DNA from: Paulownia fortunei
Taxonomy: Eukaryota > Streptophyta > Magnoliopsida > Lamiales > Paulowniaceae
Reading direction: 5' to 3'
DNA length: 64,000 nucleotides
Assembly: GCA_019321725.1 (NCBI GenBank)
Contig: CM033120.1
Span: forward strand, 4,433,341 to 4,497,340
The translations under genes were made by a program, and so were the position numbers. Of the stretch, positions 22,443 through 34,952 are shown piece after piece. The stretch's first letter is position 1. Each line of letters begins with the position of its first letter. The notes beneath the pieces are model-generated. The model did not search any database and was not told the DNA's origin. It was given only the letters and a program-made list of their open reading frames with translations.

Positions 22443-24846
22443 CTTAAAAAGGGTGCTAAATTTTAAATCTTGTCTTAAAGGAAACATGACCAAATTACAA
22501 TTTGTGGGATAAATGGAGCAAACCACTCCTTTAGATTTGATCCAAATGGATGTATGCAGTCCACTAAATTTAGTGCGCGAGTGAACTATTCTTATATCAT
22601 TATTCTATATCTTTTGAAGGGTTCAAATAATTTAGATATAAAGCATAGAATTAAGCTGGCCAAAGTAAAAAATATGTCTATGTGATCGAGGATGAGAATA
22701 CTAAGGCGGTAAGTTCTTTGATTATCTAATTGAGAATTGGATTTTCACTTCAAGTAACTCTATGTTGAGTTTCACTTATTTTCTTCTTCATTCTAGGAAT
22801 TCACCTTAAAATCGATGATATTCTTATTAAGTAAGAATATCATTTAAGTTAGTATCCAAAAACATCAAATGAGATATGATGTGGCAAAGAACCCTCGCAT
22901 ATATACCTTGGGGTGTAAAGGGACCTGGCTTTTTATAGCGGTTAGTGAAAGATAAGTTGGATGTGAATCCAGCTTATGCGAATTTATGGGGTATCCAAAG
23001 GAATCTAATGAATATCATTTATGTGTTCCCTAAGAAGAAATGAGTTTGTTTTCTAGGGATGCCACCTTCTTGAGAAGAAGAAATTTCTATTAGATAGAAA
23101 TGGCTCGATCATAGAGCTTGAAGGAGTTCAAGAACCACAGTTTGTCCCACAAGTGGAAATAGTGCATGAACAAATTACTAAAACTTCTAATACATAACTT
23201 CCAAGGATATTTGAAAGGATCTCGGGGCCACTTATACGATAAGAGCTTCTTGCTAGAGAGCAACAAGGAGTATCTCCTTTTTGAATATTGATCCAAGTAA
23301 AGAGTAATAATGTATGACATCAATTCGAGAAGATAGGGAAATGTCATACAATTTGAAATGGACTCCATGTACTCCAACAAAGTTTGACCTTGGTTGGCCC
23401 GTTGGTGGGGATAGTTCTCATTGGCTACAATTGGGTCTACAAAACATAAATTGGAGAATATGGAGAGGTGGTAACCTATAAAGGCACAACTAGTAGTGAA
23501 GTGTTATGCTCAAAGTCAAGGTGTTGACTGTTGAGGAGACCTTTTACCAAATGTGATGCTAAAGTCCATTCAGATCCTGATGGCTATATCTACATATTAC
23601 AACTACTAGATACGGTAAAGGGATGTGAAGACCACCTTTCTCAATAGGGGTAATACGAATGGAATATACGTTAAATGGCTTGAAGTCTTCATATCAAATA
23701 AAAGTAAACAAAAGGTTTGTGAGCTTTGGAGATCTATTAAGGACTCAAAATAAATTTCCCGAAGATGGAACATTCGATTCGTTAAGTTAATTAGACAGTT
23801 TGATTCCCTTAGGAATGTGAATAACCAGGCATGTACAAGAGGGTTAGTGGGAGCATGGTGATGATGTTGTGTTTTATGTTGATGACTTTCTACTCATAGG
23901 GATGATGTAGGTATGTTTCAGTCAAGTGAGACTTGTTATCTACAAAGTTCTCCAAGAGGGATTTGGGAGAAGCATTCTAGGGATTGGGGATTAAGATCTA
24001 TAGATATAGATCTGAAAGGACGCTTAGACTATCCTAAATCTAAGTATATAGATTAGATGCTAAAAAGGTTCAGTATGAAACAATCCTATGAGAGATTCTT
24101 GCTTTTTGAGTCATTAGATTTTTCTTTCGAAGTCCACATCCCCAAGGACTTTTGAAAGAAAGAGAAAAAATAACTCACAAAGTTTATGCATCCTTCATAG
24201 GAAGTAAAATATGTAAATCTAGTTACAAATTTGATATCAGAAATGCTCCGAGTGTCACGAGCAGATATAAGTCAATTCAATGCAAAAAGTATTAGAAAAT
24301 GTAGTGACGATCTTTAGTACTTGGGAAACACTGAGGATCACTTCTTAGAGTACGGTTATGAAGAACTGAAACTAAGATGCTATATCAAGTTTTTAGTCTA
24401 ATGTAGATAACTTGAAGTCTATGTCTAGATTTGTGTTCATCTTAAATAGTGGGACAGTTAGCTGGAAAGAGTTTCAAGCTTGTAACAACTGTGGATTCCA
24501 CCTCCATGGTTGAATACATCAGGGCATGCAATGCTGGGAAAAGAGATTTTTTGGATGGAAATTTCATCCAAGCGTTGAATATAGTTCTAACTATTGTTGA
24601 TTGAGTATCAGAGTACTACGATAACAACGGGGCTATTGCACAAGCAAAGAAGCCAAGGTCTCATCAAAAGATCCAAGCAGAAATAGATTAGTGAAACCAT
24701 GATTCTAAAAATTATTGGTAGAGGTAACATCAGTATGGAAAGATTTACCGTGGTAGAAAATATAGTAGATATACTGATTTAACCCTGAGATAAGGATTTG
24801 AAGGATATCTTGGGAACGATGGGCCTTAACACGGGGGCAATTATCT
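22443..24846 (+). pseudogene. Ty1/copia pol remnant (integrase, RT, RNase H)
   Basis: Plus-strand polyprotein in pieces: the end of the GAG-pre-integrase block ('NLVLKET', 22465), the start of the integrase core (22500-22640), an RT start around 23330 ('VIQFEMDSMYSNKV'), and an intact RT catalytic box FYVDDFLLIG at about 23872-23900. The RNase H end at 24480-24780 includes the segment read as 'DNNGAI', which is general for copia. Stops and frameshifts occur every 20-60 codons. Part of the integrase between 22800 and 23050 is present but unreadable. The order integrase before RT is the copia order. It belongs to the element that starts at 16552. Confidence 0.8.
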
Positions 24847-24864
24847 CTAGGGCAAGTAGGAGAT
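24847..24864 (+). other. Polypurine tract
   Basis: 'ctagggcaagtaggagat' directly before the LTR start TGTTAGAG at 24865. The reverse element has the same tract at 34936-34952, which confirms the motif for the family. Confidence 0.75.
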
Positions 24865-26763
24865 TGTTAGAGTAGTGCACGACGAGTCAATCAATCTGGT
24901 CGTCCTTATACTCTTGTGAATCATTCTTATTCACATTAATATCATTGAAATGGCAATCTTCGTCTTGAATTTATCGTAAGAATTAGATGAAGTCCTTAGA
25001 TCACACATAGCAATAGGGCATGGTCACACATAGCTATAGGGCATGGTCGTACATATGATGATAATCGTGGAATATGCCTCTAAAGCTGTGGTCTTAAAAT
25101 ATTCCATGTCAAGGATCAATGAGATGGGACATCATTGATTCCACTAAGACTTGTGCATACAATGCAGGCTCGAAAGGATTATGCTTTGTTCCATTGGCAT
25201 TGGTGTGGTAACACTAGTGCATGTATGTGGGTGCTTGTTTGGGAATAAGTACACTAAATAATTGCACCTAGAAATTCCTTATTGGAAATATTCTATTGTC
25301 GAATAGGAATTTTCTCGTTACGATGGTGCCAGAATTAATCCTTGGACTTAAGGCACAATAGTAACTAGAGCAGGATGAATTATAGATGAGGTTTTTCTAA
25401 TAATTCATCAAGAGTTAATATGACTATAAATCAAATCATAGTTACTAAGTCAAATAGGATTTCGACTAATAATTTATCCTAAACTTAATTAGGAGATTAG
25501 TTGATAGAAGGATTGAAATTGCATAGTATTTGTAACAAAAATAGGTTCGTCTGCTAATTCATCTAAGGTTAGGTAATCAAGATGCATTGCTAGGTGATTC
25601 CCTTAACTTGTGAGGTTCTTGTAATTAAGGAGTTAATTTAAGATGAATTGAATTAATTAATCAAAATATATTTATATATTCACTAAGTTACAATTATTAC
25701 AAACTCACTGCTAGCTTAGTTGTGAACCTAATGAGATGGATCACTTCTATTTAGAATATTGTCCAAGTAGTTGGATGAATTAATTAATAACTATTAATTA
25801 ACTTGGAGCTAAAATTAATATAAGGAGTTATAATAATTCATCTGATTTAATAATAAGATTATTTAATTGGAACTAAAAACAATTAAGGGCTTTTTTGAGA
25901 GTTAATAATTAACTGATTAGATCAATTAATTAATGGAGTTTAAATTAATTTAAATATTAAATTAATTTAATTAATATGAATACCAAGATTAATTCTATTG
26001 GGTCTATTTAATTAGGTAGTACACTAGAACCAATTTGATTAGACTTAATTAATTAATAGAGACTAATTAATTGAATAGTCCAATGATTAATAGACTTATA
26101 TGAGAGACCTATTAGTAGTCTTTAATTAAGAATTAAAGACACCTTGTCTTATCTTGAATGGAAATCAATTAAGGCTTTGAGTATTAATAGGAAAGTAATT
26201 CAAGATATGCTTTTAGATAGAAATAAACAAGAGATAAATATGGAAGAGACTGAGAGAACTAATGGGATTATGTTAAGGACTTAGAGGTGCAAAAAATAAA
26301 TGTTCCCTTGCTCCATATTTTCTATAGTTTTTTATTTCTATCAATTGGTTCTATATGTCTTGATTATTTAGATTAATTCTTCTATCACAAATTGATATTG
26401 GAATTAATTTGCACTCCTAAATATTCTAGATTAGAAACAAAAATTTTGATATTTTCTAACATAAGCATTGAAACTGTGATCCTGCTCATTGTATGAATAC
26501 CGTTAGAGAAAATATACTTGGATTCCTGCAGTCAATTTATTTTTGACTAATGCCATGATTTGAATATTTCAAATCATCTTCCTTAGTCGAATTACGTTAC
26601 ATGGTATATTCTTGAAATCCCTTTTTCTTTTTGGTAAATAAATTATCCCTCTGTAACCGATTAATCACATCAAATCCACGGCTTCATATATAAATTATAA
26701 TGCAAGTTTTTAAAAATTTTAAACTTTTGCTATGTAAAGCCCTGCAATTTTGCAAACCTAATA
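24865..26763 (+). repeat. Ty1/copia LTR shared by two elements (plus, subfamily A)
   Basis: Starts 'tgttagagtagtgcacga' and ends 'gcaaacctaata', 1.9 kb. A purine tract precedes it and a primer binding site follows it, so it is the 3' LTR of the element on the left and the 5' LTR of the one on the right. The central AATTAATT tract is at 25640-26110. The site 'gagac' at 26246-26250 is the intact counterpart of the nested insertion site at 47000. Confidence 0.85.
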
Positions 26764-26764
26764 G

Positions 26765-26781
26765 TGGTATTAGAGCCAAGG
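26765..26781 (+). other. Primer binding site (tRNA-Met type)
   Basis: 'tggtattagagccaagg', one transition from TGGTATCAGAGCC, two bases after the end of the LTR. Confidence 0.8.
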
Positions 26782-28545
26782 TTACCACACTCGGATATCT
26801 CTGCGAATGTATTTGTTGAATTCATATGATGAAAATTATGTTAATAAATATGTTTTTTATATGCAATAAAATAGTTTTATGCGATTTTAGATTGGGATAA
26901 ATATTTTGAACATTAAAATTAAGAACTAAATGAAAAAAAACTAATGTTGGACGTCAAAATTAGGCTAGAATTGCATCTGTTACTATATCACTCACAAAAT
27001 TGGTGCCACAACATGAGTGAATAGTCCACTCGGCACCGCAGGATCATATATAGGGGGTTGCAATGTGAAGCTTTTCTAAGATTTGGGGCCACAACGTGAA
27101 CGAGAGAGAACTTGTAAAAGTTTTATTGTCGTGGCGTGAGAACTAGGCGTTGTGGAACAATTAGAAAAAGTTTTTGAATGGCTGCGATGCTAATTTAAAT
27201 TTTTGTTCTTCTTGTATAATAGTTACACATATTTTTGTTCATTTAGTTTTTAAAATTAATTGTTATTTTTAAAATTAATAAAAAGTGTTTTTATGAAAAA
27301 CTAAAACTTATTTATCCCAAATCAAAAAACTCGCCACATAAAAAGAGTAAATTTACATGCTTTTAATTTATTACACGTTATGTTAACTAGGCATGTATGT
27401 TAGATTAGATGGTCATGGAGCCTACACCATTTTATGGATATTCTATGTGCATTATAAATGCTTGGATATTCTACACCATTTCCATGACCTCGTTTTAATT
27501 AAAATGAGGCCTACAACTCTCACTATTCTCTATTTTACTCTGAACTCCAAATGTAAGTTCTTTCTCTCTCCTACGTACTTCCCCTTGAAAGAAATTTCAA
27601 GGTTCTTTTGTTAGGAATAACTTTTTTAATGAGAGCAGAATTAGGTTATGAGAATTAGATATGGAGCAAAGTGGAGAAAAGCAAATTGATGTAATAGAAA
27701 AGATCAATGTGTCATTTTAATTACTATCCTTAGACTGGCCCAAATCTACTTTGGCTCGAGTGGATCGCATAGACATAGCCCATGATCATCCCCTTATTAT
27801 GTATATATGTTAGATGCATGCATAGGTTTATTTAATGCTTTCCTTTACTTTACAGTTGCTATCATTAGGATAGTGCAACAATAAATAAATAAACTTAAAA
27901 AATGAGGTCATGGAATTATAAAATGAACCCTCACTTGAAAGTCAAGTTCAAGAATTTTTAAAAAATTCTATATTAAGAAAATAAGGACAAAATTAGGGTT
28001 GGCCCAATCATCCAGGCCTTTATTAAAAAGTAGAAGAAATGACGACGCTACTACATTCAGGACATTGTCCATTAGTCGGGGATGCCTAAGTGATGGAAAT
28101 TTATGATCTCTACTACGCATGGAGATGCCCAAGAGATGGACTCATCTTTAGTGTCATGAGTCATGTGACATTTAGATGCTCCATCTACATGGATATTTGC
28201 TGGGTACGACTTTACACTTCGTACCATATGTCGTCATATTATTAGGGTATATGGAAAGTGGTGAGGCAAAATATATTGGGGGTTGTATATAATGCAATTA
28301 ACAATGTTGTTGTCTAGCTTTTAATGTATTATGTGGTCTCATATTATTGAGCGTGTAAAATAATAATTAGACCTCACACCCATTAGAAGATGTGATTTCC
28401 CAAATCGCCATCTAGAAGGGTGAAGCAATTTGAACAAAATAGTGGGAGACATTTATAATTATTGACCATATTATAAATGAATATATTATTGAATAAATTT
28501 TTATTTTTCTACCTCGCATGTTTTTGTAGATTTAATCTCAAAAAT
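26782..28545 (+). other. Copia leader, second internal region
   Basis: Homologous to 18363-20124, e.g. 'cgagtggatcgcatag' at 27759 and the segments at 28120-28330 against 19850-20080. The GC-rich module at 26995-27175 differs in sequence from the one in the first leader: it carries repeated 'cacaacgtga/gtggcgtgag' motifs instead. No long reading frame is credible. Confidence 0.6.
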
Positions 28546-28549
28546 GGTA

Positions 28550-28744
28550 AAAAAATCTACTTATATCTATTCTAGACACCAATAAATTAATTGATCTCAA
28601 CTACATTGATTGACTTAGGAACCTTTAGATTGTTATTTAGTCCGAAAATAGGGCTTATGTCCTCAATGTGTTACCGGATGCCACTAAGGAAGAGTTTGAT
28701 GAGTATCTTCAACATGTTGAGAATGACTTGCAAGCTTGATGCTA
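28550..28744 (+). pseudogene. Ty1/copia gag N-terminus
   Basis: Start of the capsid protein. Plus-strand reading gives 'ILDTNKLIDLNYID', then a stop, 'LRNL', 'SENRAYVLNVLPDATKEEFD' and 'HVENDLQA', the N-terminal gag pattern of plant copia elements (a 'L.G.NY..WLRNL' core followed by 'YVLD'). It stops at 28744, where repeat U begins. The following part of gag is found on the same strand only at 40805, after about 12 kb of inserted material. Confidence 0.7.
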
Positions 28745-30304
28745 TATGATAGCATCTAATTTAACATATTTTCGACACTTTCAATAGCACACATTAGGAT
28801 GTTTTGTCATATAATTGATGGAATTGTACACTTATCTTTTGATAAATTTTGTGTAGGTACATACTTTCAGGTGATTGATAAAAAACGAGAAGAAAATGCT
28901 GAAATTTTGAAATTACTAAACAATGGGTAAAATGTGCGATGCCTAGGAGTTGCCCTGTAGAGCCTAAATGCTATAGGAAATAAAAAAAGGTTGAATGTGC
29001 AGCGCCTAGTCTCTATCCTACTAACAAAAAAGTTGTTGAGGCTATTTTTGTGTGACAAGTGGCGATCTATTACAAATTTTGGCATCTTTTGTGAGATATA
29101 CATATTAGATACACCTATACATCTACCCATGTGATGCTCTTAATAGATACACTATACACACACACACACAATGCACACATATATTAAATTCACACATCAT
29201 TTAACACACAATTCATCACCCCACATACTCTATACCTAATTTCGCACACTTTTCCTCTCCACCCAAAACACACATCTCTCCATATTTCTTCATACACCAC
29301 AGCTAGAACACACACACCCATTATTAAAGAGCTTGGGAGTTGAAAACAAGAAGAGAAGGAGCTCATTGTGCATTTAATATTTTGAAGAAGAGGTGAAGAA
29401 TCACTTAGTGGTTATAATCTTCTACTTTAATTTAATCTTCATTTTATTTAGTTTGAGCAATTTGTAAGAATCATGATGTTGGGAAAACACTTGGTGCTTG
29501 CTTAATTTCAATATGAACTAAATCACTTTTATAGGCTTGGAAATCCATTTCAATGGAGTTATGAGTTGATGTTTATATTGTGATTGGAATGTTGTTTTTA
29601 TTGTGATGAGCATATGCTAAGTTTTTAATGCTTCTTGAGACTTGATCAATTTCAAGTTGATTTTAATTGTTGTAGTTAAGACCGAGAGGTGAGGTTGTAA
29701 TAATAGATCGGTAGTATATGCCACGGATCGGCCCCTATTGGGATATAGGCAGAGGTACGTTTAGTAGTCATATGTATGAAAACCGAAAGCTAGTGATAGA
29801 ATCACACTATGTTGCAGCAAAATCTTTCGTCAATAGTGAAGAGGTGACATCTACATCTACATCCTAGTCCGGGAAGAAGAAAGGCCACAAAGCCTATTGA
29901 GGTTTTAACTAAAAATGAAGCCGATTAATTGATCAAGTTTAACAGGATTTCGACAAGCCAAAAGGAAAGGGTGTAAGGCCAAGCCAATGATTAGACTAAT
30001 TTAGGGAATGGTATCTTCTGCCAGGATCTCTGATTGAACGGGGTTCTTCATGTCTGTCCAGCAGAACAAAAAGTCGAAGCCCTTTTTCAAGAATCATTTC
30101 ATAAAGCTCAATGCACTCTTAGTAGGATGACCCATAGTTAGGGGTAGATTTGGTCTGACTCAAGGAAAGCACCAATTACAATAGAAAGGTCCACCATCAT
30201 ACAACCTATATCATTCTGAATCACAATTAAGCTAGGTTCGTAATAACATAAGATCGCTAACCAACACCTTTAATCTCTTTAGTATTAAATTTAATCCCCT
30301 AATT
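28745..30304 (+). repeat. Unclassified repeat U, copy 3
   Basis: Same orientation as copy 2 (21131-22442): shared blocks at 29280-29470 ('aatttgtaagaatcatgatg') and 30270-30295 ('agtattaaatttaatcccc'). It includes a CA microsatellite at 29158-29171 and the family's short GC-richer module at 28930-29010. It differs from copy 2 by an extra ~300 bp at 29800-30110 with higher GC and an open-frame-like pattern. It is cut at 30304 by the minus copia element, before reaching the family terminus seen at 22442. Confidence 0.55.
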
Positions 30305-32106
30305 TGTTGGGTTCGCTATAACCTAAGGGATAAATACAGTGGAAATTAAAAATTTTAAATAAAAGAATGCAATAACATTTATTGCATTACCCCCAGTTTC
30401 ACAGCGATTCTAGCGATTGGTGTTAATAATAGTTTAATAAACAGAATATAAATTAATAGAGTAATGTAATCCGTTACCCTTGAGGCAATCAACTGTTGAA
30501 TTATTGCAAATTCTTCACCAAGGAGTCCACACCTCCTCCCTCTAAAGAAGTCCACACCTTGGACTAGAATAACCAAAAACAAAAAAAAAACTTGCTAGTG
30601 TTCTTTGTTTTCTCTTTCAAGATTAAAAAGGGAGTGTACACTAATCTTTAATCTAACCAGTGGAATAAAATATTAAATGTTTATTATTATTGTTCTTAAT
30701 CCAACTAGTGAAGAACAATATACTTGGATATTGAAAAGAAAAGGAGAAGAGAGAAGAGAGAAGAAAGAAATTTTTTTTCTTGCTATGGACAAATTTTAAG
30801 AGTATGAAAGTTAGGGATTTTTGTCTTCAATTTTCTATTTATAAGGTGGCTACAAAAATTAGGTCAAACCTAGTAGTAGCCTCATATGTTGATTTGATTG
30901 TTTGGAAAGTCTAACTTCCCTAACAAACTAAATCCACATCAATCCAAAATCCTCTTCTCCCTCTACTCTTAGTGGCCGAAAATTTGGCCAAAATTAGCCT
31001 CTAATATTTGGCCCTCTCTCCTTCACATTCATTGAACATATCCCATAAATTCAACTTTGATATCTTATTTTAATTAAATAAAAAAATTATTTTTCCTACT
31101 TAATTTATTTCTTCTAATATTCCAAGTGGGCTTCTACTAATGAACCCTTTTTAAGTTGAGCTTAGACTTTATCAAGAACATTAATTAATCTAATTAATTA
31201 ATTAGCCCAATTTCAATTAATTGATCCAATTAATTAATTAATTCACTCTAATTTGGATTTTCAATCTTATTGGGTCCAATTAAATAATCCTATTTCTTAA
31301 TTGGATAATTAACTCAATAATTTGAATTAGTTTATTCCTTGATTGATTCCAATTAATTAATTAATTATATCCAACTCTTTGGATTAATTTTAGACTAGAG
31401 TTATTCATTTTAAATTATATGTAACCTTTTAGGTTCACTACTAAGCTAGTAGTGGGCTTGCAATTTTTACAACTTATGAATAATAATTATTCCAATTAAT
31501 TAATCTACCTGGAATTAACTCTTTAATTTCAAGAACATCACAATCCATGAAAATACCTAGCAAGTAATCATGGAAAATTAGTATTAGGTAAAATAACAAA
31601 TGATTCTATTTTAATTATGAATACTATGCACATAAGTTTCTTTCATCAACTAATCTCTTGATTGAGTCTAGGGTATGGAAAAATGTTGAAACTTTAATCA
31701 ACTTAATAACTATGATTTCATTTCAAGTTCCAGTGACTTTTGATGAATCGTCAGAAACCCCTTTCTTAACATTCTTCATACCTTGGCCAAGGATTTTAGA
31801 GTCATAAACTATGAAAATATAAGAGATTCATTTGTTGGCCACTCATTAATCTCTATACGTGTTGATGCAATACCCAATGTAATCCCTTTGGGATTTTTAG
31901 GCAATCAAAGATTCCATCAAAGTAAGACATGACACATACAAGATTACAATGGTTCCTCAAGTCAAAGAACTAGTTGCGCACTATCATAACATAGAGATTT
32001 TTAATTCGATAAATAAATTTTCCAACTAAGAATTTTTGATAAGTCAGTTCAATGTATTTGTTCTCTAACAAGCACTCGCATACATGCACTTGAGTCACTA
32101 TACCAA

Positions 32107-34595
32107 TATTAGAGTAGGATGCCTAGCACCCCAATTAGATTGGATATATTATACTCATTTCTTTTGTAAAATGATCTTATTGAGAATCATATTAATATAA
32201 AAGGTACTTTTTTATCTTATGTCTTGTATTTTCCTTCTACACATTAGATAAAGTCCGTATAACATATATAGCTATGGGGTATGATCGCACATATGATGGC
32301 GATCATGGAATATACCTCTAAGGCTTTGGTCTTAAATAAGTTCTGAGTCAATGGCTTTTTGAGATGGGACATCAAATAGCCCAATAGACTCGCACATACG
32401 ATGCATGCTCGTATGAGGATAATATCTCATTCTATAGGCATTAGTGTATTGACACAAGTGCTGAACTGACCTGCTAGTTAGAAAATTCATTTGCCGAATT
32501 AAGAATCTCCATGTTACGATAGTGCATGACTAGTCCTTTGACCTGAGGCACCATAGTAATCTTGTGTGTTTCATGTCTTATTTTAATATATTATCTAATT
32601 ACATGACAATCACAAAGGTATTACATTGGGTATTGCACCTACACGTATGGAGGTTAATAAGTGACCAACAAAGGATCCATCACTTGTCTAGTAGAACAAG
32701 TGAATCTCCAATGTTTTCATAGTTCATAACTCTAAAATCCTTGGCCAAGGTATGATAAATGTTAGAAAAGGGTTTCTAACAATTCATCTAGAGTTACTAG
32801 AACTTAAAATGGAATCATAGTTATTGAGTCGATTAGGGTTTTGACTTTTACCCATACCCTAGACTCAATCGAGAAATTAATTGACGGAAGGACCTTACAT
32901 GTATGGTATTGGTAATTATAATAGGATCACTTGCTATTTCACCTAGGACTAGTTTGTCATGATTACTTTTTAGGTGTTTACAAGGATAGTGAGGTTTATG
33001 GTTTTAAAGAGTTAATTTCAAGCGAATTAATTAATTGAATTAATTAATCAGAATAATTATTATTTATAAGTTACAAATGTTGCAAACTCACTACTAGCTT
33101 AGCAGTGAACCGAAAAGGTTGCACATAATTTGGAATGAATAATCTCTAGTCTAAAATTAATCCAAAGAGTTGGATATAATTAATTAATTAGATTAATTAA
33201 TTAAGGATTAAATTAATTTAAATTAATTAAATTAGTTATCCAATTAAATGATAGGATTATTTAATTGGACCCAATAAGATTAGAAATCCAATTTGGAGTG
33301 AATTAATTAATTGATTGGGTCAATTAAATGAACTTGAGTTAATTAATTAATTGAATTAATTAATGTGCTTGCTAAAGTCCAAGACTAACTTAAAAATGAC
33401 TCATTAGTAGAAGCCCACTAGGAATATTAGAAGAAATTAATTAGGAAAAATAATTGTTCTTATTTAAATTGATATAAGATATCAAGATTGAATTTATGGG
33501 AATGTATCTAGATATCAAGATTGAATTTATATAATAGGTTCAATTTATATGGAGGAAAGGGGGGCCGAAAATTGATGGCCAATTAGAAGCCATATTTTCG
33601 ACCATTATAGATAGAAGGAATTATTTTTCACGTACACCATATATATAAATAAAATGCTATATTGAATATAATTATAATTAAAATCATAAATTCTCATATT
33701 AAATATAACTAAACCCTAAATTATAATTTATACAAAATAAAATTATATAATATTATTATAAATAAATAATAAAAAATCTACTCATTTTTAATATAATTGT
33801 AAATAAAATATTAAAATTCTAAAATCACAATTTTATTTGTTAGTCCTATTGAATATATTTGTAAATAAATAATAAATATTTATTTAAATAAATCGTTCAA
33901 ATGAATAAATTACTCACTTTTGGTATAATGTGGATTTAGTTTGTTAGGAAAGTTAGACTTTCCAAACAACCAAATTAACACGTGAGGCTAATATTAGGTT
34001 TGACCTATTTTTGTAGCCACCATATAAAATAAAATTGAAGACAAAAATCTTATTTTTCTACTACTCCAAAAATCGGCCACAAGCAAGAAAGAAAGAAAAA
34101 AAAGTTTTCTTCTTCTCTCTTTTTCATCTCCTTATTCTTCAAAATATCCTAGTGTATTGTTCTTCTTCCACTATTTGGATTAAGAACAATTAACAAAAGT
34201 ATTTAATCTTTGATTCCACCGGTTGGATTAAAGATTAGTATTCCCTCCCCTTTTAGGCTTGAAAAAGAAAATAAAGAACACTAGCAAGTTCTTTGCTTTT
34301 GGTTATTCTAGTCCAAGGTATAGACTTCTTTAAAGGGAGGACACATGGACTCATTGGTGATAGAATTGCTACAATCCAGCAATTGATTGCCTCAAGCCTT
34401 GCACTAAATAGGAGAGTCAGAAAAGGGTAATGAAATACATCATCATTAAATTTATATTCTATTTATTAAATTGTTAATATTGTTGATCGTTAGAATCATT
34501 GCGAAATCGAGGGTAATTCAATAAACCTTATTGCATCTTTTTTTTAAATTTTTATTTCTGCCGCATTTAGCACCTAGGTTATTGCAAACCTAACA
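32107..34595 (+). repeat. Nested solo copia LTR (plus, subfamily B)
   Basis: Starts 'tattagagtaggatgcc' (TG decayed) and ends 'gcaaacctaaca'. The minus LTR sequence 'ccaatgcctatgg' expected from other copies is split across its two edges. The flanking pentamers are 'accaa' (32102-32106) and 'gttaa' (34596-34600), differing only by three transitions, which suits a decayed 5-bp target-site duplication. No internal region remains, so it is a solo LTR. The extra ~300 bp at 33617-33925 accounts for its 2.49 kb. Confidence 0.75.
33617..33925. repeat. Extremely AT-rich insert within the solo LTR
   Basis: Sequence absent from the matching place in the minus LTR (compare 30960-31050 reversed). Almost only A and T, with many TAAATAAATA runs. 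It may be a decayed MITE or local expansion. No clear inverted termini are seen. Confidence 0.4.
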
Positions 34596-34935
34596 GTTAA
34601 TGCCTATGGAATGAGACATTTTTGTCTTACGAGTATGCATCGTATGCGCAAGTCTTATTGGGCTATTTGATGTCCTATCTCAAAAAGCTCTTGACTTCGA
34701 ACTTATTTAAGACCAAAGCCTCAGAGGCATGTTCCATGATCGCCATCATATGTGTGACCATGCCCCATAGCTAAATTTGATCTAAGAACTTTATCTAATG
34801 TGCAAAAAGAAAATGCCAGACATAAGACAAAGAAAGTGTCTTTTTATTAATATGATTTTCAATAAGATTGTCTTATAAAAGAAAATAGTACAATATACTA
34901 AATCTAATTGGGGCGCTGAGTATCCTACTTTAATA

Positions 34936-34952
34936 ATCTCCACTTGCCCTAG
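34936..34952 (-). other. Polypurine tract of the minus copia element
   Basis: Minus-strand 'ctagggcaagtggagat' directly before the LTR start, nearly identical to the tract at 24847-24864. Confidence 0.75.

Larger units (their letters stand above)
30305..34935 (-). repeat. Ty1/copia 3' LTR (minus, subfamily B), split by a nested LTR
   Basis: The left edge is 'tgttgggttcgc' at 30305 and the right edge is the reverse of a TATTAAAGTAGGATA start at 34935, next to a purine tract. It occupies 30305-32106 and 34601-34935, ~2.14 kb when the insertion is ignored, close to the 2.11 kb of the 5' LTR at 38691. A plus-oriented LTR sits inside it. The AATTAATT tract is at 31180-31370. Confidence 0.8.

Noticed and set aside
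29158..29171. Possible direct-repeat array (CRISPR-like) of CA units and other microsatellites
   Set aside because: Simple dinucleotide repeats without spacers in a plant genome; the same applies to TA runs at 13218-13252, 62100-62119 and 58655-58672.
29800..30141. Definite plastid or mitochondrial insertion
   Set aside because: GC content and codon pattern are suggestive, but no organellar gene could be recognised by eye; kept only as a possibility.
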